A DNA stretch of 64,000 nucleotides from Wuchereria bancrofti (lineage: Eukaryota > Nematoda > Chromadorea > Rhabditida > Onchocercidae): assembly GCA_005281725.1 (NCBI GenBank), contig SSBO01000009.1, positions 3,050,163 through 3,114,162 on the forward strand, given 5' to 3'. A program made the position numbers and the translations under genes. Below the pieces are notes generated by a model. It worked only from the letters and a program-made list of their open reading frames with translations. It did not search any database and was not told where the DNA came from. Shown piece by piece: positions 26,989 to 38,972 of the stretch. Within the stretch, counting starts at the first letter, position 1; the number at the start of each line of letters is the position of its first letter.

Positions 26989-29900
26989 TCATGTTGCAGC
27001 TACGCTTGGTGCTTTCCACCGATATTTTGCACCTGTTGCATTAAGAAGTGCAACAGCACTCGCTTTAGGATGCCAGAAATAGCAAGCACGATTCGTACAA
27101 CGATCGCCAAAACGACAAAGCTGAAAAACACTACTCTGTGTATTACGAATACAAATTTTAGAGAATGTCCATTAAAACGATAAAACGTAAACTTCGAGCT
27201 ATACTTATTGATATCAATTACTTGTTTTAGAAATAACTGCAATCTTAAAATAATAAAATGAATAACCTTAGGATGTTTGAAGCTACAGCTGGCATTCGCG
27301 CACTTCCCACCATATTTACATGGAATGTTCAAAGCGTAGGAAGCAGCAGACGTAACTGAGTTCAGCGATGCCTGTGCTCCCACCTCAGCCGATGGAGAGC
27401 TTGTTGTTGTCCTGAAATTTCAGATTTTATGATTTTGTGGTGTAAGGATTAAAAAATATTTAAAAAAAAATAATGAAAGCCAAGGTGACATAAATCTTAT
27501 GCTCAAAAAAGTTCGCTTAAGACCAACCATTAAGTGCTTCATACTCATGTATGAGACGCTTAATCAATCCTTACTTAAAAACCAAAGCTTCAAAGCACTC
27601 ACAGTTTATCAGAAAGATAATATCTGCAATTAAAAAACATACGTTGACTTCAAAATGTGTGCATAAACACAGTTGGGATTCAAACACATACGACCGAATT
27701 TGCATTGCGGATGGATGTAAATACATCGGTCACCAAACGAACAGTTCGGAAAATTGCTGCGAAAGGAAGCTAATTTGATACAACATCTCGAACTAATTTA
27801 ACAAATACTGTTATTGTGTAAATCATTTTCTAGGTTTTGAAGTTTTTGAGTGATTACTTTCCCAAATGTTCTATTTACATTATGCTAAGATGCACATTAA
27901 TGCGTGCTGCATAAAATGAACTTTAGCATTTCGAGATTAATCCTGATTATACCTAGTCAGCGCCACTAATAAAACTATTACCAGTGAAAAAATCAACTTG
28001 CTAAATCGATTACAAACGTTTAAAATAGTAGGATAACATAGTTAAATATGCTAAAAATAAGTAAAACAACTAAATAGTTGCAACACAATAAACCTTCAAA
28101 TAATTACCTGCAAGGCTTACTCGGGTGAATATATACACAATTTTGAAGAGAACAATTCGGCCAAAATTTACAACGTTCCATTAGTTTTTCGGCTCCTGTT
28201 GATGAAACTATTGATGAATTTGATATCTAAACGAGCAAACAATTAGCAGACTCACCTGTTTACTTCAACGCAATATATCTTCAGATCGTGACAAAACTAC
28301 AAAACAGAAATGTCATACACCATTTTATATAATATCATATATTTGGGTCATCTTTAAATCCCCAAATTGTGCAAGAAAAATTTAGTTGTTTGAATAGGAA
28401 AGACCTGAAACCTTTCTCGATTATAAACAGTAAATGTGTGGCCAAATAAGGTACCTGTCTACTAGCAGCAAATACATTTTGTCGTGGTGTACTGTAAAAA
28501 AGTTGCGGTGGAGGGGTCTGTGGACGAAATAGTGGACTCGACAGGATCGGAGTCGGGGGTACCTTAAATATGATAATATTAAAGAGCTTTTAAGATTTGA
28601 GACCGGAAATCACTGTATTTTGGAAGTTTTAAATAATGACAAAACGTCATCTAAGCTAAGCTGGGTAAAGACATTTCCAAGGAATTTCAAATATTTTAAG
28701 TCGTCCAACTTTCCATTCAAATATCTTGACTCTACAAACTGTCAAGTTGCTGGAGAGATTTTATGAAATATATTTGATCATCAACTTCTAACCTCATCAA
28801 AACCCTGACCAACAGTCTGAGCACTAGCAAGAACAGCATCAATTTGCGCTTCTGAAAAAGGACAAATATATCATGTGCTTGTTTATAGTTTTGTAAAAAT
28901 ATTTTCAAAATTCTTTTATTACTTCGTATCAGAAAAAGGCCACGACTTCAGGAATATTTTAGAGTAAAATATATAACCAGCAACAAAATCGACGTACTGA
29001 ATAACATGAATACACTTAACCTACACGAGTTCCACATTTTAGCTATGCTTGTTCAAACGAATAGTAAATTGTCTTCGTAAGCTCAAATAAAAAATTTTGC
29101 AATGCATATATCATCCAACAATGAATGCAAAATAAAGAGCTACACAAAACAAATTATCTTTCATCAACTGCAATTTATGTTTTGATAGCGACACAAATGT
29201 TTTCATAATATCAAAAGAGTTAGCAGTTTAATAATTCTGGCTGACATAATATTCAGCGAAGATGCAGTTACTTAATTTACACCATACGTTAATTAATTTC
29301 GATTCAGTTATATGAATTTACTAAAAGTAAAACAGACCGTCATCACCATCGTCATCACCGTCATCACTGGTATCATCTTCTGGCAATTGTATTTGCAAAT
29401 CCCAAGCGGGCAAAGGTTTCGAGTTATTGGAAACCTGAAAAAAACTTTACTATAAACATCTTTGATGCTTAGTATCACTCAACATCTTTTTTTATATATA
29501 AATCGCCATATCAATAAAATTTGGAGCTCTAAGAACTACAGAGAAAATCTTTAAGTACGCGAAAAAATGCAAAAAAAGATATCAAGTCTGTGTGAAATTT
29601 ATTCCAGTTTTTATATTAAAAACTGGAAATCTATGATACTCTCACTTCTCTTAAGACTGACATGAAACTTCAATTTTTTTACCTCATTAGAATGTGCTAC
29701 CAGGCATGCGTCATTCTTCGTACCGTTGGCAGTTGATTTTTCATGAGACGTTTCTCTTCTTACCTGTCTTGGTTGTGACAGATTCAGATGTGCCAAAACT
29801 GTAATACAATATCTGAGCTAATAAAATTAAAGACATAAATATTTAAAGCTGTTTGCATATTTAACTGAATTAAGAAGAAACCAGACAACCGAACGAAGGT

Positions 29901-32900
29901 GTGAAAAGATCTCAAAACTTACTTGGATTAGTTTCATTCTTACGCCTTTTTGCCTTTTTTTTGCTAACAATTTCAACATTCCCTTCACCAATTTTTGTAA
30001 GTCGTTTAGCCAAACCGCTGATTGAATCGCCTTTTAAAGTTATGTAAAACTTTGGTTCTTCTATAGAGTTTGGTCTGAAGAGCGTTTGTTTATTATCAAA
30101 AAAGATTCTGACCACACAAATACTTAGTAGCTGCAGTAAACCGATTAACACCAAGAACTGAATGGTAATATCTCTAACACGAACATATATCAACAGCTGG
30201 AATTTTCCAATAAAATAAAACTATCAAACATACCCATATGTTCGCATGCGTTTTCTTTCTACTTCTGGTTCACTTAAATTGCATTCATCAACTGTTTGCA
30301 CGATTGAACGACTGTTACCATTTCCACTATTTGATTCATCTGGCATGACAACCAAAGCATCACCGATATCATCATAAACATCGATTTCAATACCCTAGCA
30401 TAATATGTATATGTAAATATACGCTAGGAAATTTAGCAATCACCATGCAGTTAGAAGAAGCAAAGCTTGTTAAGATCACTAAAAGCAGTGAAAGTTCAGT
30501 AAAAGATGTAAATAAAGGAAACTTTACCTCAGTGAAATGATGAGCTATTCGAAAAAGCAATAAATAAGTTTACTACTAACCTCTTCCTCATCCATAACAT
30601 TCACATCGTTCTGTTTATGCTTTCCATGATCAGCTATTTCTTTCTCTTTTTTTACTGTTAATCCACTACCATAACCAGCAATTTGGCTTGCTGCTCTTGT
30701 TGTTTCTCCTGCTTCCTTAATCGCTTTCAAGAATAGCGACTTCACGCCACGAGACTGTTTACTGCAACGAATTTCACTTACTATGAAGAAAGAACAACAG
30801 ATTCTGCGAGATGAAAAATTGATATGAGGAAGATTTTCTTCTAACCATTTTCAAGATTTTAAAGGAAAACTGGAGACACTTAGCAAAGACTTGTCCTAAC
30901 AGCAAACGAATTAAAACCTTGCAATATGAATATTTTGAAAATTAGGAGTTGACTCAAAAGCACATCCTTATAGTCTAAATGTTTCAAACAGTTGTAAGGT
31001 TGACTTACGTCGTTACTTCTTTTTCAGGAAGTTTTCGCTTCACAACCACTTGAGAAGACACCGATTTTACAGTTGGCTCTGGTGGTAATTTGACGACGGC
31101 AGATGATTGTACCTGTAACAGTTGAAAACTTTAATTCTTAATCAAATATATGAAACGGTATCCTCTGGTAGTATCTAACATTTGCCGCACAGATATTCCC
31201 ACAGAAATATATTTGGTGGACAAGCATATATTCGACTGCTCGTTAATATAACCTCATAGGAGAGAAGCACTGCATAATGGTAATGCTTACCACTGTATGA
31301 TAGCCGTATTAACCGTATTTAGTAGTAAACATACTATGTTTATCGATTATATCAGTAATTTCGTAAAGATACTATGTAAAGTATTTAGTAAAAATACTAC
31401 ATTTATCGATTATAACAGCGATTAAAACATATTCAACCTTTTTGCTTCTCAAAATGCGTGCCGACTCTTCCGCAGCAATCCGTTCTTCGTCAACATCCTC
31501 GTCTAATGATGGTGAACGGGATTGCGCCTTTCGCTTTCGTTGTAGTAAAACATCTTGTCCCGAATCACCAGATATTTTGCTGAAAACATATTCTTGAATT
31601 TATTAGACACAAATAAAGTAAAGCAATAGCAACTGAGTAAACATATCGACAAGTGAAATTTTGATGGATGGAATTTCAAACTAGCTTCTTTTCAGAAAAA
31701 GGTTTGATAAAATGTATTTCTAAACAGATTTCAGTATCGTTCGAAATCTTTTCTAAAGATACGGTGCAATTTCCCATATTAAGTGAAAACATTGGATGAG
31801 ATATGATTACACCACGAAAATTACACAACAGAACTACTAAGCAGGAATAAGGGGAAATAAAAAGAGGTGTAACCTTGCGTAAATATCCTTTCTGGCTCGT
31901 TTGTCCTCTTCATCATTTCTCTTTTTAGAATATTTTGCATCTTCTCTTGCCTCCCTTTCTATCCTACCATCTGATTTCATTTGCAAAAATTTTCGGTCAT
32001 TTCTTTCGCTATCATCCCGTCTCACTCCGAAACGTGCAGTTGCTGAAATATTTTCAACAATGCTTATTTTGAGGAATCGATTTCTAGTTTATGAAAGCAA
32101 AAAGCAGCTAAAAATTGAGATAGGTTATGAAAATAATACTTCGACGTTCTGGACTTTCCGGTTTTTTCCGACGATGTGTCTTTTCTGGAGACAAAACAGG
32201 AGACTTTGCTTTACGTGAAGGCTGAAATTTGCAAAAAATCAATAGTGAAGAAGCAATCAATTTGATGCCATTCTCTATAAATCGATTTATATTCAACTAT
32301 GATCCAATGAAATAATGCAATACGTAATCCAAAAAGGATATTTCATTTATCGCTTTCACCAAATTTGGAATTAGAAATGCAAGTCGCACATGAAAAGATA
32401 ATTGAGACACTAGAAGAATAGCCCCTATGAATGGTTTTCATAAAGGAAAATTGCAAGAAAGAAAATAAAATGAAGACATAGGATTATACGAAATACATAA
32501 ATATCATGTAAAAATATCAAAATATAAAGATTATACCTTCGACTTTACTACCTTTGCAACGCCAGTGCGTTTTTCGTCTTTTCTTTCAGATTCTTTCATC
32601 CCGCGTTGCCTTTCTTTTTCTTTTTTTTCATGTTCCTTTAATGTACTTTTTGAACTGGAACTTTCTTGTTTCTTCTTTCTGTCCATTGCTTTTTCTTTTT
32701 CTCGTTTATTGGAATTTTCCAGTTCTCTTCGATGACCGCTGCTTTCGTTATCTTTCCGTTTGCTATCACTTGATTCTTGGACAGCATTCAGAACAGTGGC
32801 AGATTGTAAACGTTCAAAAATGTCAAAAAGCCTGAAAATATAATTATTTTGAGCGAGAACTAGAAACTTATATTTAATAAGAATTATGTTGAATGTTATC

Positions 32901-33473
32901 CTATTCTTTACATTCCTCCATTAATAAAAGTAATATGCATTTTATAATACAGGCCCATCATTATTAAGAAGCACCAGCGGCTAGAAGAACATAAACAAAA
33001 CCAACCATTCCACAAATTTTTCAGAATTTTTGCCCAGAAAAAGTAACAAATCTTCCTTCATTTGTGTTTTCTCCTTTTTATTTGCAATCATCACCATTAT
33101 ATAGTCGGGTAATTCTTCATCCACATATACACCGAGCTCTTCTAGTTTAGCTTTTATAGCAGCCTGAAAAATACTTAATTGTTACAGCACAGTAGTTGTC
33201 CCATATTTTGGTATTAGTAACTTTATTAAATAAAAAAACCCTTCGGTTCCCAAAACATAATTGAACATTAACGCACTTTAAACAATAACATTTTTTATGA
33301 AACGACAGTCAGCATACAAAGAAATTTTAAGTGAAATAGTTAAGCATAAGTTTTTCCAAGTAAAGCAGGATTTTATTCAAAGGAATATTTCGAAGAAAAT
33401 AAAATGTTTAATCATAATTTCAGAAGAAACGTACTCGAATTTTCTTCGAAACTTCTGCACTGCCACCAGTCAT
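26989..33473 (-). CDS. ZC3H14: ZC3H14/SUT-2/Nab2-type poly(A)-binding CCCH protein
   Basis: This is a nuclear poly(A)-RNA-binding zinc-finger protein of 790 residues (human ZC3H14, worm SUT-2, yeast Nab2 family). Exons in gene order: 33473-33435, 33163-33006, 32831-32537, 32221-32140, 32042-31874, 31579-31438, 31112-31009, 30761-30581, 30394-30234, 30074-29923, 29798-29683, 29434-29338, 28851-28793, 28562-28455, 28226-28108, 27756-27643, 27411-27267, 27120-26989. Residues 14-66 are the PWI-like fold (AAIKAKLEELGVYVDEELPD, DYIMVMIANKK). The middle is Lys/Arg/Glu/Ser-rich, with nuclear-localisation-like clusters and the family patch SLFLKAIKEAGE. Five CCCH fingers follow: C640/C646/C651/H655, C660/C666/C672/H676, C679/C685/C690/H694, C730/C736/C741/H745 and C749/C755/C760/H764. 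The start MTGGSAEVSKKIR matches the family N-terminus in length and style. Family assignment is very secure. Confidence 0.93.
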
Positions 33474-34548
33474 TTATTATAATTATTCCTGAAAACAACA
33501 ATCATATCAAAGATAATTTTAAGTCAGTAAACATTTACAAATCCAAGTTAAATCTAAAACAATTAAAGTCATGCTTTCTAATAGCAATTGACTACAGTGT
33601 ACGCAATTGGTTTTTGCACCTTAATTTCTACAATTACGGAAGTCCACAACCTTCTACTTTACTTCCTGCTTAGGTATAAACCAAATGTTAAACGAATGAG
33701 CATATACTTTTAGCGCGATGAAACAAACATGAAGGTCAATCGCTCAAGCGTTTCCTTAACCTTATAAAATAATAGTTCTCATTAGAATGCAATGCTTATA
33801 CGACTAGACTTAGTGCGGGATACCCAATGCTACGTGACATACGACACAATCATAATTACACGATCTACCGAAATCGTCTCGTGCTCCTCGAACGGTTTAT
33901 ATCAATTTATATATAACAAAAATAAACTGAAAGAAGCAAAAGAATGTTTTTAGACAGCGTAATGTGTATTACACTAACGTCACACCTTCCCTTACAAGTC
34001 TCTTTGATCTATTTCACAGATTAATTAAATCATCAAAAACAAAATCCCAAAGGCAATCATATCATATTGCAGCAAAGTACTCTCAAAGAACACAGTGGTC
34101 CGCTAACGTTGCACAATGCCCCTGTTAATATTAAACGAGCGAAGCAACTCTTCGCCACGCGCTGGTTTCTCTTCTCTACAATACTTATTCTTGTCCCATA
34201 TTCTTCTCGCTTCTCCATTTTGCTTGTACAATGTCTTGTAATTGTAATTAACCGTATGCGCAGGATGCGCTAATGTCGTGGTCCTTATTTTTTTTATAGC
34301 TTTTAGTTAGTACGATTTTGTTAGCGTAAGAGCATATGATGGTCATTTTAGATAACAATGATCAATGCTGTTAAGAAAAGCATAGGAAGGTAGTAGAGGA
34401 AAGAGAAAGAGTGGTCTTTGAATGTAACACCAATAAAAAATTGAATTTATTACTTATTTTTCCAACAGCTTTAAAAAAATTCTATGAAAGATATTTTTAA
34501 CGATCACCACTATCTCACTGACAGCACTGAATGGTAAAATCGAATGTG
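33474..34548. other. Spacer between two minus-strand genes
   Basis: About 1.1 kb separates the kinase stop from the ZC3H14-like start. It should hold the kinase 3' UTR and the ZC3H14 promoter. A 68-codon open frame at 34067-34273 has no recognisable domain and was not called. Confidence 0.5.
34446..34451 (-). promoter_or_regulatory. Candidate polyadenylation signal of the kinase gene
   Basis: TTTATT on the plus strand is AATAAA on the gene strand, about 100 bases past the kinase stop codon. It is a motif match only. Confidence 0.45.
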
Positions 34549-37500
34549 TCATTCATTCTTGAAGATCATTTGATTGATGTCATTTTCACGAAATACCTCT
34601 TCAAAATCATTGTCCCAGTCATATGGATCGCTTAATTGTCGATGATTCGTAAAATCCTACAGTATATTATATTCTCGAATAAGTCTTGTAAAATAAACAT
34701 AAAGTTTTAATCGTATATGGGAGTTGTTGTGTACTCGATGAGGTAGCTCATGACATGTAACGTGCTATTTAGACAAAAAACACGCACGTAACTTTTTGCT
34801 CTGAATCTTACAATAAATTTGAAATTGCAAATCAAATTTTATCACTAATACATTGATGGATGGAGAAAACTAACCTAATGTAATCTAATCTAATCTTCAA
34901 TTAACCTTTGAACTTTGACCAATAAAGAAACTGTACAGTTTGTGCAGATAATTTGAAGCTCATTTTATAGCCATTTTTGCTAGGTTTATACGACTATCGA
35001 ATGCTTTTTTAAAAGTACATCCAAACAATTATATTTATTAATTAAAAAGAAAAATTCACCAGCATTATATTCTGAAGAGCAATATAGTTTGGTTCATCAT
35101 TTGCATCCATTGAATGTACAGCACGTCCAAATTCACGTAAACCTTCACCAACCTTCTCTGTTACACTTTGAAAATCATCTTCTTGCTGAAAGAACAGTAT
35201 TAGATGATAATTAAATGATTAGAAAATGAACTAATTTAATTAGTGTAGATTAAAATTAATTACATTGCCATTAGATAATAGCACAGAATAAGCAGTCATA
35301 AAAATGTCAAAAAGATATTACCAATTTGTTGCATATGATTGCTCAAATTTTTATCGTTGAGAAATTTTAAAGATATTTCCATTTACGTAGAACTATTTAC
35401 TTTTGAAATTGAAGTTTTTCCTCGAACTTCCATCATATGCTTGCTTTTGTTAAATTAAGAAAAAAGAAAGTTGTAATCTTCAATTCTAGTCGATATGAAA
35501 AAAAATTTATTTTTCTCAGTTCAAACTCACAATAGCTTCTTTCAATGCTTTCACTTCTTTGCTTTTCCTTGCTTCTTTCCAGGGTACATAACCAAGAACC
35601 ATTTCAATTGCCGCATAAAACAAACTTACTAGGTCATCTGATGGTCCTTCAATGAAATGAATTGAAATTTGAACCTTTCATTGTTAAAAACTGATGTATC
35701 AGTGATAAAATTAGAACCGATGAGTTCTCACCAAGATCCTTTCCTTCATGTGCTCGTAAGGATGCATAAAGTTTGGTACCACGAAATCCGCAATCTCGTC
35801 TTAGCGGTCGCACTCGACCATTTGGATAACGGAAACGTCGCGCTAATCCATAATCAACAATCACTAAGCGATGCTTACTCTGATGTAACTTTTATTCATA
35901 AACTAGTAGTTCATTAAAACGCAAGACTGAAGCAAAGAAAAATTAAGTTTATCGAAAAGGGTACAAATTAAAGATCAAAATGATTTTGTCTTGGTAAATA
36001 ACTCAATATGTTAGAAGTATAAAATAGATGAATGTTAGTTGAGTTAATTGATTAAACAATCTATAGAATAAATTTACTAACATTCTAAAGATTTCTTTTT
36101 ATTATCTGTTATTTTTTCATTTGTCTCATTCAATTTTTTAGAGTGTTTCTTTATTGACGATCCTAAACTTACGACTTTAGAGAGTCCGAAGCACAAATTA
36201 TGTGGCTTAATATCTCGATGAATATAACCGATCTGATGGATATCTCGTAATCCTGCTATTCCCTGCAGCGGATGAAACAAATTGTTTATGGAGATGTTCT
36301 TTTGTTGTTTGAACTATAAAATCAGGATAACAAATACAAATGTACCTTTTCAATTTGATATTAGCTAATAGTTACATCTGGTGACTTTATTTTAAAAAGC
36401 TGCAAATATTTGCAACCTAAATAGCAGCTATATACCAGGGTAGTAGCAATTGAGTAAGGTCAGAATATTGCTGAATATATGTTTCAAGCTAATTATAACA
36501 CATTGATTTTGTAAACAAATATTTGTAAACAATTTATTACCTTTCATGGTTACATTATCTTTCATTATCCACTTATTAATTAATGGGAAAGGGATATTGA
36601 ATTTAAGGAATTCTTGTAGAATAATTACAGATAGCAACAATCTGAATGGAAGTATATACGTTAAATCACTGACATATATATGCTTAATGTCATACACACA
36701 AAAAAAAAAAAAAAAACGAATGTATACTTAAACCTGTATGACAATGCGAGCCATAGTTGAACGTGAAAAACGTTTAAACGGACTTTGCTTTCTAATATCA
36801 TTTACATTCTGTGATAATAATTGCATAATTATATAATTAACTTTGTTTGTGGAGCCACTTCCCCACAGAAGTGGAACATGTGCCCTTCCTTGTAATCGAA
36901 GTAATACCTATTAAAAATATTAGAGTAATATTTGCAAAAAAAAGATAAATGAATAGTACAAGATTATTATCATTAACTTAAATATCTAAAATAATACATG
37001 AACATTGTCAATAACTTAGATATCTGAAAAAAGATGAGAGAGAAAGAAAAAACTTCTTTGAAGGAAAGAAGCACTTTTTGTTCTAAAATCATTCGTTTAG
37101 CTACTTTTCCTTTTCTCATTTTTGGTTCTGTTTTTATGGCTACTCCTTTCAGTTCTTCACCTCGATTATCCATAGCAAAAAAAATTTGTCCATATCCACC
37201 ACGACCTATTAGCCCCTATAAATAGATAATACGCAAATATTTCCTATCATTCATTTAAATTTTATTATCATTTTGAAATGTCTTTTATCATTCGAAACTT
37301 GCATGCAATGTTTGCTTCCTACTGATGAATTCTCGTTCAACTATCAAACAGCTTTGACAATCGAGAATTTTAACTAGCAGAATCAAATCACGGAACTTGA
37401 AGACATCGTAAAAGTAACATCGATATTCATTCATTTTTTGTATTATTTAACTAGCCGCTCAGTTGAAGTATTGAAACTTCCAATAGGAACCTTTCCTAGG

Positions 37501-37735
37501 TTTATTTGAAAATTTTTGAGGATAAAAGCATACGCTTATAATCCATCGTTCTGCGACAATGTCACCAATTTTAAACAATGGTACTGTTGCATTTCGTTTC
37601 TTTAATTTCGGATAAAGACGCGCAAGACCGCTGGAAATTCATTTGTACTACTTATAAACACACTCATCTGTAAAGACTTCATTCTGTCGCTAAGGGATTT
37701 TAAATTAATGAGAAAATATTTTGGAACTGATAGTC

Positions 37736-37767
<32 letters not shown>

Positions 37768-38073
37768 TTCGCTGTCCTAACATTTCTGTTAATTCAAGAT
37801 GTTAGAAGAGAATAAATAGGAATAAAAGGAAGAAGGAGCAACTAATGAAGTTTGTTAGCTAGAAGTCCAATATTTCATCTCCAACTAGCTCTGTTCTCGA
37901 GATATCTCGGATAAGGATAAAAATGCATCTCATAAAAGTTTTCTCACATGCAATTTTTTATCTCGTAAAACCTTTACGATTGTATCAATGATGTGAAATA
38001 CAAACATTGGTATATTTTGTGATATGTATGTTGACGTCTGTGTAGCATTTGTTTCTGGAGTACTTGCCATCAT
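34549..38073 (-). CDS. CK1/tau-tubulin-kinase-like protein kinase
   Basis: This is a single-domain Ser/Thr kinase of the CK1/TTBK branch, 355 residues, of the kind greatly expanded in nematodes and often expressed in the germline (family knowledge). Exons in gene order: 38073-38006, 37630-37534, 37215-37075, 36907-36734, 36262-36173, 35879-35732, 35646-35531, 35185-35060, 34656-34549. Motifs: glycine loop GLIGRGGYGQ (56-65), ATP Lys83 in VAIKTE, HRDIKPHN (catalytic Asp177, Lys179), VDYGLARRF (Asp199, with Tyr in place of the usual Phe of DFG), GFRGTKLYASLRAH typical of CK1/TTBK, and PSDDLVSLFY. All catalytic residues are present, so it should be active. The ATG at 38073 directly follows TGCACAG, a likely spliced-leader acceptor; the first donor (AT|GTTTGT) was chosen because it alone keeps phase. 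The tail is acidic (DPYDWDNDFEEVF). Orthology to a named worm kinase is not claimed. Confidence 0.88.
37738..37766. repeat. ATT microsatellite
   Basis: About nine ATT units lie inside the first intron of the kinase gene. Confidence 0.85.
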
Positions 38074-38659
38074 CTGTGCAGCAAATCACCACTTCTAGCT
38101 ATTGTCACATTAACCTTCTTTAAAAACACCGATCATACTGAAAATGATCAAAAATAAATTATCTTTGTTTTTATTTCTAGTTCTTACAATTAGAAAATTT
38201 ACATTTGATTAGCATAAACCATCAAAAGATTAGCATCATTATATGGGATTATTATATGATAAGTAGATTACCACATCACTTTTTAGCTATTGTTCAGTGA
38301 ATAAGCTACTTTATAACAGAAGTTTGTTCTATAACTCGAGTTAATAGAGTTGAATTTTGAATATGTTAATTCTTGATATATCAAGGTGACTTTTTTGCAA
38401 TTTATTAAATCAAGAATGTGATAAATATGTTAATATTGAATGTGACGTTCTAATAGTGATATGATTCATTAATGGTTTATATCTCATAGCAATGAGATTT
38501 TCTCAAGCCAAACATAATTACACTTTGGCTTGATAATATTGCTAAGCAATTCATTCATCGATCAAAGATAAAGATGATGACTGAGGATACATTTAATTCT
38601 AATGATATGTCATTAACTGGAAACTTCAAAACGAGAGCAAAATGCGATAACAATCATCA

Positions 38660-38972
38660 CCATACAGATTTCATTGTCGTCATACACAATTTGGTGCTAT
38701 GTAAGAAAGCATTTCTGAGTCGTGAGTTTGAGTTAAATCTTTGATAAACCTTATCAGTTATACGACAATCAGTTCGTATTGCAGCATTTATGACGAATAA
38801 TAGTAACAAATTGCAAATTTTGCGAGTTAGCGAATCATAAATCGATAGATTGACGAAATTAGTGGTGTTTGGTGGGAGTGAGCTCATAATGATGCAATCC
38901 CAGTGGAAGAAGCAGTGCAGGTGTTAGAAACGGATGAATTGAAAATGATAGTTGAATCATTAAGGGACTAAT
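38660..38972 (+). other. Possible decayed coding fragment
   Basis: Translated plus-strand pieces look protein-like but are broken by stops and frame changes: TDFIVVIHNLVLCKKAFLSR, then FDKPYQLYDNQFVLQHL in another frame, and DAIPVEEAVQVLETDEL ending at TAA near 38972. No domain could be named with confidence. It may equally be chance. Confidence 0.15.

Noticed and set aside
27000..27383. Single-exon 127-residue CCCH protein
   Set aside because: It is part of the last two exons plus an intron of the ZC3H14-like gene. The real final exon, in another frame, carries the fifth finger.
34735..34760. let-7-like TGAGGTAG
   Set aside because: The match ends after the seed and no hairpin precursor is visible.
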